DNA from: Cyclina sinensis
Taxonomy: Eukaryota > Mollusca > Bivalvia > Venerida > Veneridae
DNA: 64,000 bases
Assembly: GCA_012932295.1 (NCBI GenBank)
Contig: JAAONU010000016.1
Coordinates: 37,045,241 to 37,109,240 of the forward strand
Direction of reading: 5' to 3'
Part shown: in pieces, positions 1-12,600 of the stretch
Layout of the letters: every line of letters starts with the position of its first letter
Position numbering within the stretch: position 1 is the first letter of the stretch
Position numbers and translations under genes: made by a program
The notes under the pieces: generated by a model
Told to the model about the DNA's origin: nothing
Seen by the model: only the letters and a program-made list of their open reading frames with translations
The model's database searches: none

Positions 1-3000
1 GATTACCAACAAATACCACTTTTAAATTGATAATAAAATGTCTATCATGTGGTGGGTCTTACCATTTGTGAACCATTTAAAACATGAAAATGCATACACT
101 ACAATATGTGCAAATACTAAAGAATTGGAAACCATCTTACTCAGATAGTCTACACTACAACAAGGTACAAGTTGAGACTTTACTTCCTCTGTAAAAACAA
201 TCATGCATCTTTCCATAGTGTTGTTACATGGTTATGTTCAATTCAGTCTGTGTATCTGGTGCTGTTTTCACGCACTTCCATTGACAGGACATTTTTTTAA
301 AAGTAACTTCATCCTGTTATTTTTCATATAAAAGCGTAGTTCATAATTAACGGCAGACAATGCTATCATTTCATACACTACGACCACATTCCACCGTAAC
401 TATGTACATTAAGTATTAGGATTATTCTAAAAAGCGATACACTATTTCCCCCTTAATACAATAACCATTGATTACAACCGCCTTTTGATAACGCGAATGA
501 CTTTTAATTCTTCTGTCTGAAGGTAATATCGAGTTGAGAATTTAAAGGTATTTAAATTTGATCATTTATGACTTCGCAAATTGAAATTGTATTGAACGAC
601 CAGGGTATCATAATCTTGCATAAGGATTTTGAAAGAAAAGGTAAACACATAGTCGCTGGTTAAAATGTCATCCTAATAAAGGGTAAAATACCAACGGGAT
701 GCCCCAAAAACGAGCGTGACCCCTTTTTAGCATTGGAGCAAATATGGGTATCACTGAAGTGCAGAATGTATACAATGATTTATGCGCGTATTCTTGAAGG
801 GTTATACATCAAAAACTTGTATTGACAAACAAATTTCTGATTAAAATAAAAAAAGTTATCTTAACATGAAGACACACAGTGAGATTCTCAAACACCTCTG
901 GAACGTCCATGGTAATAATCATTTTGAAGTATGAAGTGTAATGTCACCAAAACACGTAAATATTTTAACACATACTTACAACTGATTATTTTCAACAATT
1001 CATGGTTTTGCGTAGAGACATTTGGACAGAATTCGTTTCAAAACAGCTTATGTACCGCAAGGGATTCTCCGTAGCCTAGTAAATTAGGTGCCCGACTACG
1101 ACTCAGAGGATCGAAGGCTCGAACCCAGGCTATAGCTCCGCTGGTTAATCACTGTATAAAATGACAGGTGAAATAAAGTGCTTGCGAGGCGACTTGCTTA
1201 GGGAAGTGGCAGTAAGACATAATCTTAACAACGTACCTCAGGAGGCTGGTCGAAACTATGATAGAGATTCTATATACTATATAAATCTCAAAGCTCAAAG
1301 TTGTGCTTTACACTTAAGTGGGCAAAATCTAAAATTTCACTGTCTTTCATCAAGTAGACACCCCCATCAAATATTTCATATAATTGCTTGAAGTGTTTGA
1401 TATATATAAAAAAGATCCTTTGAATTATTAAAAACGATCATGTATTGACACAGGGTAGCACTATCCACTTAATTAGTCTCCCAGTCCAGCTTATGCAGTG
1501 TTCAGTTCTAATCGATTGTAAGTACAAATACAAGTATTGAATATTCTGTTTGTTCTGTAGAAGTTTGTATTATTTGAAATTCACCAGTTAAGCTATTAAC
1601 AGGTCAAATTTAGGGTATGTATTTTATAATGAGTTTAATGAAATTGAAAATCAAGTTGTCATGCTAGCAAATATTATTTGTCATGCTAGATACAATCGTG
1701 ACTTTCTTGATAATTGAGTAGATTTGTCCCCAAAGTAATTCAGGAGTTTAAAAGAACGAACTCAACCAAATATCTAAGTGTAAAACCAGATACTTCATTT
1801 AAGGTCTTTGGTAGAACTGACCCTTTTAATGTATTACATGATTTCGTTTTGAAATCCGCCATAGCTGATAACGGACTTCCCATAGTGAATATGGTTGCGT
1901 CTGAACCATATTCAGTTCATTTACAATCTGGTCGCTCTTCATTTAGGAGAAGGTACCCATTCTTTTCAACTCGGCTATCTCCGTAAATCTCCGTGAATTG
2001 CACCTTCTATGTTAAAAGCATACACCAAAAATACATGAATTTACATGTATATAATAGATTAAAAGCAGTTTCAACATCTCTTAGTACTCTAGAGAAGAAG
2101 ATTTATCTAGGATAAGGGAGTACTTTACAAAAGTGTTCCGAACGAGAATTAAGGTCAAACCATCACTCAGAAAGGTTTAACGAAAGTCAATATTCGGAAC
2201 TCTTTAGTATGATATTGTGGAAGGACCAGACTATAGATGAACAGAACCATTACTGTTAGTTTGTGTACGAACTCGATAAAAAAGTAAAATAATAATTTTA
2301 AAAAAAAATGACGTTACACCCTCTTCCCGACCTCGCCTTAAAGTTCCACCTCCGAAAAGCAAATAAATGAAGTTTATTCAAGTCTGAAATAAGAAACAAT
2401 TTTAACAGGTTTGAATACAAAATACGAAGCCGCCATTCCGAGTCAAAACCATTTTTTTCTACATGAAGTTTATACACTAAGAGAATCTACAAATATTGAT
2501 ACAGACTATAATAGTGTTTTTAAGACCATTTATTTCTATTTAGTTGCACTTCTTTGTGTTTCAAAAACATTTACTTACTAGGTTTAATTTTCTTCATACC
2601 TTAAGTTTTTGAATTGATACTTCTATACAAAACACGCCTTTCTTCATTCACGGTCACAGGTTTACACCTTTTTATAGCTTGTTAATACTCAATTGGCGAA
2701 GTTTATGGCAGCTAAATTGCAGGTAGGGTATTCGGCGTTGCCATGACGCAATTGTACAAACATTCGTTAAACTTTTCGAAAACCCAGATTCTCACCCTTA
2801 TAATACAAATATGCATAATTGTATAAATCAATTAAACTGACAAACTTTAAAAGTTATGTTTTATTAGTTTTTGACAGAGCGCAACTTTTCTTTGTGGCGC
2901 ACCCTTAAAATATTGGAGTTAACTCTGTCTTTTAAAAATCAAGAGTGCTACGAAAATGAAAAAAAATGTCCATACCCAGCAAATGCGTCACTGCTTAAAC

Positions 3001-3104
3001 TTTGTGTCAGTTTTGCAACTTTTGATAAATCAACGATGAATTTATTTTACATTAATAAATTTGGGTTTGAAATAATTCAAGACGAATGGACATTATTACA
3101 TTTA
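1..3104. other. No gene recognised; SPEF1 intron 1 or upstream DNA
   Basis: AT-rich sequence with no coding exon that I can support. I looked here for the missing first exon of SPEF1 (the N-terminal CH-domain segment, which must end one base into a codon) and did not find it, so it probably lies upstream of the window. A tRNA-like SINE fragment is listed separately. A short motif, aactcggctatctccg, near 1968 recurs near 4921 and suggests a dispersed repeat. Confidence 0.5.
1070..1160 (+). repeat. tRNA-derived SINE fragment
   Basis: The stretch contains a degenerate A box (tagcctagtaaattagg) followed about 35 bases later by a good B box (ggctcgaaccc), the spacing of an internal RNA polymerase III promoter. 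The surrounding bases do not fold into a clean tRNA, so a SINE head is more likely than a functional tRNA gene. Confidence 0.45.
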
Positions 3105-3535
3105 TCCAATGGTAGGATACTACGTCATCGCGCCCCTGTGTTTGCTCTCTCGCGGACCATTTTTTTTGGTCAACAATCCGTCGCTTGAAAGGTAAAATGG
3201 TCTTTTTCAATAAGATATCTGTAGAGTTGCAAAAAATCATGTTGTGCACCGAAGATTGGATGGTGTACATTGTATTTACGTAAAGAATTTTTATAATGTA
3301 AAATTCTAGTTTAGGCCTGAAAACGGGTGAAAGTTTTTTTCAGCATGCATTCAGAAAAAAAACGTTCGCCCGTTTTCAGGCCTGAACTAGCCAATCTTTG
3401 GTGCACAAAATGTTTTTTGTAACTCTACAGACTGAAAAGGGCCATTTTATCTTCCAAGCGACGGGTCGTTGATCCGCGAAAGAGCATAAAACAGGTGCGC
3501 GATGACGTAGTATCTTACTATTGTTGATCTAAGTC
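3105..3535. mobile_element. Fold-back (MITE-like) inverted repeat
   Basis: Two long arms are reverse complements of each other around a centre near 3345. The left arm includes gatactacgtcatcgcgc, accattttttttggtcaac, gtagagttgcaaaaaatc and aggcctgaaaacgggtgaa. The right arm has the reverse complements in reverse order (ttcgcccgttttcaggcct, gtaactctacag, ccgcgaaagagc, gcgcgatgacgtagtatc). The left arm carries an extra AT-rich segment of about 45 bases. It has no coding capacity of its own and ends about 110 bases before the first visible SPEF1 exon. Confidence 0.8.
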
Positions 3536-3645
3536 TCGTAAATGTATCTATTATTTCAGTACCAAATGTCGGACTTGAAATGTTTTAAGATAAAATGACG
3601 TCAATATATATGTGACTATAACGATTTTCTCGGGTTTCTTTTCAG

Positions 3646-6600
3646 TTCTATGCGCTGAGGTAGTGAAACATTATTTTCCTAGAATGGTAGAAATTCACAA
3701 TTATACGCCGGCAGCAGCAACCAAACAAAAATTAGAAAACTGGTATCTACTGAACAGGTAGGTACCTGGCCTGTAGCTAACCCGTGAAATATGTAAAAGT
3801 ACTACTTTAAAAAAAAAATTTTATCTTCATATTTTTTTTATTTTTTTGAGAATACTGCAAATATCTTGAAAAATACTTGAATAATGAGAGTGAATGAAAC
3901 AAAACAAAATACACTTAGTCTTGCAGACAAAGGCCTTAAAACGGTCTTTGTATGTAGATACATGATCAGTATCCAAAGGCAAATCTCTTTTTATATCTGA
4001 ATGTACGGACTTTGGACTTTACTTCCAAGTTGTATGTAATTCACACCACAGATGGTCTTTGTTCGAGAGTGGTCTTTGTCTCAAGTACCGTAATATTTCT
4101 ATTACCCATACTCTTCTTTTAGTTTCCTCTGATTTATTCTTACGGTGTTTTGTTGTGCCTTAGATTAGTAATGAGTAATTACCAGAAAACTAACGATGAT
4201 TCATGTCACACTGCAGACGAGTTTTGAGAAGACTGGAGCTTGATTTATCAGACGATGTTCTCCGAGCGTTAGCAAACAGTAAACCGAAGGTTATTGAACG
4301 GGTCCTCATGTTGCTGCGGCTACAGATAGATAAGTTCCTTGAGAAAACAGGTAGGGATGAACTGTGGAGACGGCGAGAACTGTATTACCAAAACCCCGAT
4401 CCGGTGTTAAGGCTTCGTCTAAATACGCCACCGTCTCACCCCAGTAAGTGGCATAGAGAGATCTGGTCTGTGCACGAGGCTCTATGTTAAAGATATGTGT
4501 TTAATAAAACAAGAACCCGAGGGCGACGCAGGCTGTTTTCAAGAGGTCTTTCAAAATATTACAAACACAGTCGATTTTTTATTCTTCTATGTCAAGATTT
4601 AGTTAGCCAGATTAAATGGTCACTTACAAAAAGATTAAATAGATTAAATGATTTCATTTCTTTTACTAATATAATTCAACACGATTACTTTTAATCTATT
4701 TCAGATAGTTCATTAAGGTCCAAGCAAGATTTGTTTTGTTAACTTAAAAAACATAAATATTGTAAACAGATTATTCACCCTTTTAAATGAACGGCTTATC
4801 AGAATGTAAATATTGTTAATTAATAACAGTTCTAAAAGAGCTCACATGTCAGCCAAAGTTTCACTAACTGCCCCTGAAAATTCCTAGCCGGATAGAAGAT
4901 ACAATACGAACATATGATGCTAACTCGGCTATCTCCGATATTTTTCGTGAAAGATCGGAGAGAGCTTCTGGTAACGTCAGATTGTCAACGTGAAATGAAT
5001 ACTGGTTGACTTAATGAGATATATACAACCCTAAAGGGTACCGAAAGTCAGAAAATTAGATTAAATATCTTAAATCGTTTTATATTCTAAAATCAAACGA
5101 ATATCTTCAACTTGCATGTTTTATTTTTTTTCTTACTCAAATGTAATAGTAACCATGGTTTAGCCGGAGCTTAAGATTTGACATTGTTTTTTTGCAGTCT
5201 TTCAACGGCCTCAGGGTTAGAACTTATTGAACTGCACCAAATTACAAGGTGCAACTCTTTAAATACACGTCTTTAACACATGCCACGGTACAGACCAAGT
5301 TGCAACATAGGAAGGAAGAAAAATGACAGTATTTTTTTTTTCATTGAGAAATTGGTGTTTTAGTTTCTTTCTCTTTTGCTTTATCATTCCTTAAGTTATA
5401 GAGCAATTTATTCTTTTAACAATACAAGTAGAAGTTGGGAAGTTTTGTCGAAATAAGAATAGAGTAGCGATAGTTTTGTTGTTAACTTAAAACTTTCATC
5501 GGGGTACGTTTTATTTTACAATACATTAAGATTGAACGCGGATCAAATTAGTGGCAAATTTTTTAATCATTTGCAATAACAGCGAAATTCCTATCTGGGC
5601 TAATCTTCATACATTTTTAGAAAATAACCTTCGAGTATTAATGTATTTAATCTTTTACAATTGGTAAAATAACCTTCGTTGATATATCTAAATAAAAGAT
5701 TAGAGGCGATAAGAATTTCAAAATTAATCTTCAATGTGTAGTTGTCAAGGATTACTTGAACAACCGCTAGTGAAATTACTTTAAATTGGACCATATTTTA
5801 TACAAGAGATAGGTCAGTTTTGCATTTACGCGTATAAAGTCAGTGGTTGACCCAGACTTGTTTTGACTTACGGGTCTCTTTTTTGGACTTTGTTATGCGG
5901 AGCAATGCGGCATGTAGAACCTGCAACTCGCAACGACAAACTTACTTTTCTGCCAAGTAGCATTGGATGTAAAATTATCAAAGGTTTAGTTTTCTTTTCT
6001 TTTTACTTTCCGTTGGTTTACGTTACGTAGACATTATCTTAATTTTGATTGGACAATGTGCTTATACCACGTGATATCTTAGTAATTATCAATAACTTCA
6101 GCTAGAAGTATAAATCCGGGTAAGATTGCTTTTTATTATGAGATTTAATGAATAATGTTCACTGTTGCGTTTTTCCCCCAATCACTTAAAATACTGCCAT
6201 TGTGTTCCTAATTACTTAATGTTACCTTGTGTTTCGTTCACACAAAACTGCTTAATGTATTATTCGGTAAAATTGCTGACATTCAGAAACTAAGTATTAT
6301 CTCATTGGACTTCATATACTTTCTGATGTTATCTTCAGAGAAAAGTACTTTAATGCTTAACTGTGAGCATATTCAACTGTCCATATAATTATAGCGTTTT
6401 AAAGTAACAAAACTACTTTGTGAACAAAACGTTATTCCATTTCAGACATCATTGAATACATTTATATTGGCCCTTATGAACACTTCGGAGACTAGTGCTC
6501 CAAATAAACAGTAGGCCTGAATTGAATGAAGCAAGTCTTGCGATCAGTTTTTTTAAATACATTTTTTTCTGTGCACAGTAATTGCTTTATTGCTCCGAAA

Positions 6601-9600
6601 AAAATGTCAAAATTGTGCTTCCAGCAAGCATAATGGACACAATTTCTTTTTTCAAAACGCGCTTTTTTTATTACAAAAAATACAGAAGAAATGCACACAC
6701 ACAAAAAAGTAAAACTTAAACTGAAAACTTGAAACTACGTCTTAAGTACCAAAAAATGGCTGTTTCTCTAGATTCTCGGCCTGTTCTTGGCTTCGTGCCT
6801 GTGCAAAGAATAGCCTATATCCATGAGACAAGGTTTCTATAAGCAAGCGGGTGAGAGGTGGGTGTATTTGCGAAGAAGTTGGTAATACTTTTTTTACATA
6901 TACTGGCAATATCAAACATAAATTTTCTGATGGTTTTTAAACAAATTATAATTAGAATTATGTTGCTTAACTGTATTTTTTAAAATGTTCAGTTTAAAGT
7001 TCGTAAGTTATACTCTCACAACATTAAATTTTATAAATAAAAGCCACTAGAAGCTATAATTATCTTTAAACTATTCTTTGCTTATGTCATCGAAACAAAT
7101 AATTATGTATTTTTCAATATGGCATATTTCTAAACAAGGCTGACTATTTTTGCAGTTTTTCATATATCAGGTAACAGTAAATATTGACAATTGTTGGTAT
7201 TTCAGAGTGATTTTTGTGTGTATCAAGGTGCTATGGGTTAGTTTTTTTCAATGTTGCTAGTTCCATAGTGTTTTTGCATGTACGCATGCGCACGCACATG
7301 TGCACGCATGGACACAAATATACGGCTACTGCTTCACACAGATATGGTATTTTTGGCTGAAATATTAACAAAGTAGCTTATACAGGACAAATAGACGTGT
7401 GGAATTAATCTTTTTAATCTTTTTTTCAGTTAGAACTAAATGTTAACCAGAAGACATGATACATTTATTTTTAAACGAACATTTAACACACCTTTATTCA
7501 AGAATTAAAAACTTAGATAATGCTACAGATGCGTTTGGTGAACATATAATTAAACAAATCCTGTTAAATTGCCTATGTCAGAAATCACATTGAGTTTTTG
7601 TATAATATTTAATTGAAAAGACTGTCAATGCCATTGTCTCACCAGCCACACTGTGATAGTAGGATTACTTTAGATTTTATTAAAATATATATGCACGATG
7701 CATGTGTGTAGAATTTTTGTACTGCCATAGAACTTTCTTATTCAATGATTAAACGCATATATCAGGTTACATTATATGTTAGATATGTAAAACTTTACGT
7801 TTCTAGCAGAATTAGAATTTCTTATATCATAATAGTGTAAGACAAGCAGACGTTAGAAGGTTGCAGGAGTGAACAAATATCAGGTTATTTAACAACGTCT
7901 GTACATTACAGAAATAAATTAAGACCAGTACCTAGCCGGGTAAATCATACTGAACGAGCTGCTATGTGAACCATATATGGTTTTACTAGCTGGGTACAAG
8001 TAAAAATTTATCCCGTATTGTACAAGACTGTAAAATAATCTTTTTTTTCTATACTTATTATATATATATATTCTATAAATATTCTATTTGTATTCTATAT
8101 ATATCTTTAATAAATTAAGCTAAATGATTGGATAGATAAAATAGGTATAGAATGATATTTTACAAACAGGAGAGGTGTAGAATTTTTCTGTAGGCAGCAC
8201 ACTAACATTTATAGTTATTTTCACAACTATAGGTTCAGTGCAAGTTAGCGCCCTTGGTCAACACTTAAAGCAATTTGCATTCAGAGCACCTCACTTGCTT
8301 TATATATTAAGTAATTATTAGCAAAGTTATTTGCGTTAGGATATACAATTTTATATATTATTTTGGTATAATTAAGATATCTTTTGAGAAACAGCTCGAT
8401 CAAAAACATAAATATTGCATGTTGCATTCTCCTATTTAACATTGAAGTGGAGCGGATAAATATATGTTCGGACTACTTTTCAAATTATCTGCACTTAGAA
8501 CTATCACTCACAACAGAGCAGAGAATAAAGAAAACAAACTGTTCACTATTTTGAATCTGTGTCACTAAAAATGTTGTATACATAAGCCTCACGTCACGCT
8601 TAACACGTACATGTACATTCTCGTGTTGATCCCATCGATTTTTCATTATTCTTTTGTTTGTTTATCTGAAAATTAGTATTTATCTATTTAGTTAGTTTTC
8701 CTTCTAAAATATTTGCATGAATTTTGAGAATTATCATTTGTCAAAGCAATTCTTGACAATATGAACTAAACTTTGTGCACAAAGACATATAATTCATCTA
8801 ATGATATTTCTAAAATCGTATTTTCACACTGTGACAAGAATTTCTTCAAGCTTTATATTACTGTCACGTGACAATTTTAGACACTCCTCCCGGGATGAAG
8901 TCGCCTCGAGTCGGGGACACATCGAACAGATCAACTTCACCGAACAGACTCACAAAGTCCGAGGGCGGAGCATCACCACGCAAGTACAATAAGGGCGAAA
9001 TTCCCCATAGCCATCCGGACAGAACGTGAGTACACTTTGACACCTATACACACTTTAAAATTCCTGTCTACAATTCCTTTACTTTTAGTTTTTATATTGC
9101 TCAGACAATCCCCCCTGTTAAAATAAATGAATGCCAGCAAGCTTTTGTTATATATTTTTGACTCGATATTATAGTAAAGATGCATTTGCATGATTTTATT
9201 GATATTATACTTTAACAAAAGTTTGTTTAAAAACATACGTTCTTGCTTGCTACTTTAGGCCCAAATGTTATACTGTTAAAAGCTGTATAGTGATTGGTTA
9301 AAGCACCAATTCCTAAAAATAACTTCCAAGACATACTTATTTTCTTTTTCAAAAACTTTGTAAACAAATGTCAAACAGTAGCAACAAAGTACAAATAGTC
9401 GTTTTTATTACAACATGTAAACAGAAATGTAAAATCACACAGTATTGTGTTTGCTCGATATTCAGTTTCAGATTACTAAGACTTAGAGACCCCTCGTATC
9501 TTCTGCCCTACCGGTCCCTAGAATATTACCCGTAAGTTTACGGTAGTTCCGGTAGTTTCCGTTATACAGCTTTTAATATCATCTAGTGCTGGTGATACCG

Positions 9601-12600
9601 ATCTCCACAGTGATCTCCCCTTAACTGTCCAGGCAGCGGTTACTTCCCTCACAGTACAGTAGCTACTGACTGATTTGATAGGGGAATTAACTCTGCGTGG
9701 AGTTTGAGAAATTTGCCACCACAGGTAAACTTTAGTCGACTACTAGCTACAATTTTCGCGTGTAAAACTAATTTAAGATTTGTTTTCTTTCTTTCACTGT
9801 TGTTTTCAGACTGTTTTATTAATTTAAGATTTCTGGATGTTTTTTTTTATTAAAAAAAAAGAAAAAAAAAGAAAAAACAAAAAACAATCCTAAAAAATAT
9901 TCTTAACTATTAATCACGTGACATGCCTGGTGGCAGTTATCACTGTATGGTAAGGGGAAGAAACCGGTCACTGGAGATTGGCTACAAACTATTGGTCTTG
10001 CTAGACTCATATTCATTACTTATGATTTTTTCATATATTTTACTTATTGACATGATTCCGTACAAAATTCATCAGTTTTGTATAAATTGCAGCAAATTTA
10101 AGTGAGTTTCGGAAAACATTCCAAGCAGTTATTATCACAGAGAGCTAACACCACAGTCACCGTATTTATTTAACATGAGAAATTTTGCAGAAACCAACCC
10201 ATACACATAATGTAACATTACCTCACACCCAGCACTTTTATTGTCAAGGACCATTATTATAAACGAATTGAATGCTCCCATTCAGAGTCCTTTAATGCTC
10301 TGCAGTGTTTGAATTACCACCCTTCGTCGAATCATTTCTTTGACAGAAGAAAATATTCTTTTATTTGCTATGAAAAAAAAGTTCAAAGCTTATTCAAGAA
10401 CTATGAATTCGAATCTGCGTTTTTATTGTAGAACACTCCATTGTTTCCCCTGATTACTCTTATTTTACTCGGAAATTAAGATTCCTAGGTACATAGTGAA
10501 CAGCTGGGCCAATATTTCAGTCTAACCCTGCTGCAAGGCATCTTTTTCCACTAGTAAACGAAGGGCAATGTAAACTCTTCCAAAATAATAAACCTTTACA
10601 TATATTTCATTTTTCTATAATATAGGCTTGTTATGAGATGGGATCGTATTTTCACAACCATTCATAGCTTTCCTACTGAAGGAAAGGGGTCTTTTTAACA
10701 GCAGATCTTTTGGATTACACTAACATATTGACACCTTGTATTTTACTTTAGTTTGTTCGCTGTAATAGCTCCATCCTCACCTGTAAACGTATGAGATGTT
10801 ACACGACAGTGCTATCCTAAGTATTATTTTAGAAAATGTAAAATGTCTCACCCGTTTGCAGTGAAATAGAATAATGTATTTCAAGAAAATATTCTAAAAA
10901 AATAGCATCCTTATGAAACATTGTTAAGAAACATTGTTTTGGTTTTCACATGTTGTTCTTTAAAACAGCTTTAAAAAGTTTCTTACCTTGAATAGTCTGA
11001 AGAGTAACCAAGTCAGTGTAGATATTATTTTAACTACCAATAAACTATACATGTTTCAAAACCTGACGTTTGCTTTCAACTTTGAACTTTTTTGTTGTTT
11101 TGAGGCGATACAACGGACCGAAACCTCTAGAATGGTAAGGTTTCTGACAGCACGGCTCAAACTCATGTACAATTCTTAAAATAGCTTTATTTACCCACTA
11201 CATTTTATGTTTCATAGCTCCTGATTTTCTCGTCCAACATTTTCTTTGTTTCACTTCCGGTTCTTTTTTTTAGGATTGCTTCAGTACTTTTCAAACTGTA
11301 ATGGAATATTTCTTCTATACGTAACGTTTTATTTTTCCATATACAGTGTAGCTCTCCTGCATGAAAAAGAACTTTGTTTAATGTTTTCTAACTATTTCGT
11401 GTATCACAGAATATCAGCTGAAAATATTTGAGCCAACAGAAAAAAAAATTTTTCTGATGTTAAAAATGAAAATTAGATGTCTTGATATGTAGCTTTATAT
11501 CATTTGAAGATAAGCATTAATTCTTTATCTATCTTATATTATCTTTTTATCTTTTATGCCTTTATGTTTATTTCTTTTAAGTAAAACAATGCTGTCAGAA
11601 GTAAGCCCTAATCATTGCTAGTTGGACACCTGCGATATTTTCAATATTTTCAAAATAATATACAAAATACATTTTTTTGGTCCAGACATTTCAGAGATAA
11701 ATTTAAATTAATAAGGCTTGCTATTCTTTCATCTGAAGGCTGTGCTGCTTAATTATTTGTTTTTTTACAGTCTTTATGATAATTTAATGAGACACGTTTT
11801 TTTGGTTTTATTTTGATAAGAATATCTCTGTTGTATAAAAGAGATTTAGAGACGTACGACCCGCGATGGTACAGGTGAGCTAAGTGTGGGCATCACCGGA
11901 CATCTTGTCCAGACAACAAGAGCTAGCTTGTGTTTCTGTCTGCACAAAGATGACCGGCTTTGTTTGAGAATTACAGAGATCCATTGACCTTAAAACGGGA
12001 TGAGTGTTTTAACATTTATGGCTTTTTAACCCACTTACATCTTTGTACAATATTACAATATTATTTTTATACTTAAGTAGTTGATGCGGTTTTTTCATCC
12101 ATATAAAAAGCAGAAAACAAAATGTCAAGTAGAGAGTACGCATATAGAGCTTTTCTAAAATACCTTCTGTTTCAGTTTATTTAAAGATCTAAATTTAAGT
12201 AGACACAATTCTTTGATCTACATTTCAAGTTATTCTTTTTACGGTGATTTTTATATTCATATTTAGAAGGGAGATAAAATCGGACACGGCAAGAAATTCA
12301 GAAATCCGTCAGAGTATTGATGAACGGTAAGCTCATGTCGTCTCCCCGAAACCCTCATGTCGTGCACTCCAGACCCGTTTTCCCCAGACAGTGTCCGCAA
12401 TACCAAAAACATTATCGTGTTTCCTAAACACTGTGTCTGCAATAACTATGCCATGTTTGCTGAACATCTTAAATTAGTGTCTTACATAGTATGTCTGCAG
12501 TACCAAAAACATTGCCGTTTTCCCTAAAATCCGTCTTTGCAGTACCAGAAACATTACCGTTTTCCCTAAAATCCGTCTTTGCAGTACCAAAACATTGCCG

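Noticed and set aside
1070..1160. Functional tRNA gene
   Set aside because: A and B boxes are present but the stems do not pair as a tRNA; a SINE head explains it better. The same applies to 21935, 31557, 42024 and 49548.
2871..3188. 105-codon plus-strand open frame
   Set aside because: Its 3' half lies inside the arm of the fold-back element, it has no ATG start and no domain is recognisable.
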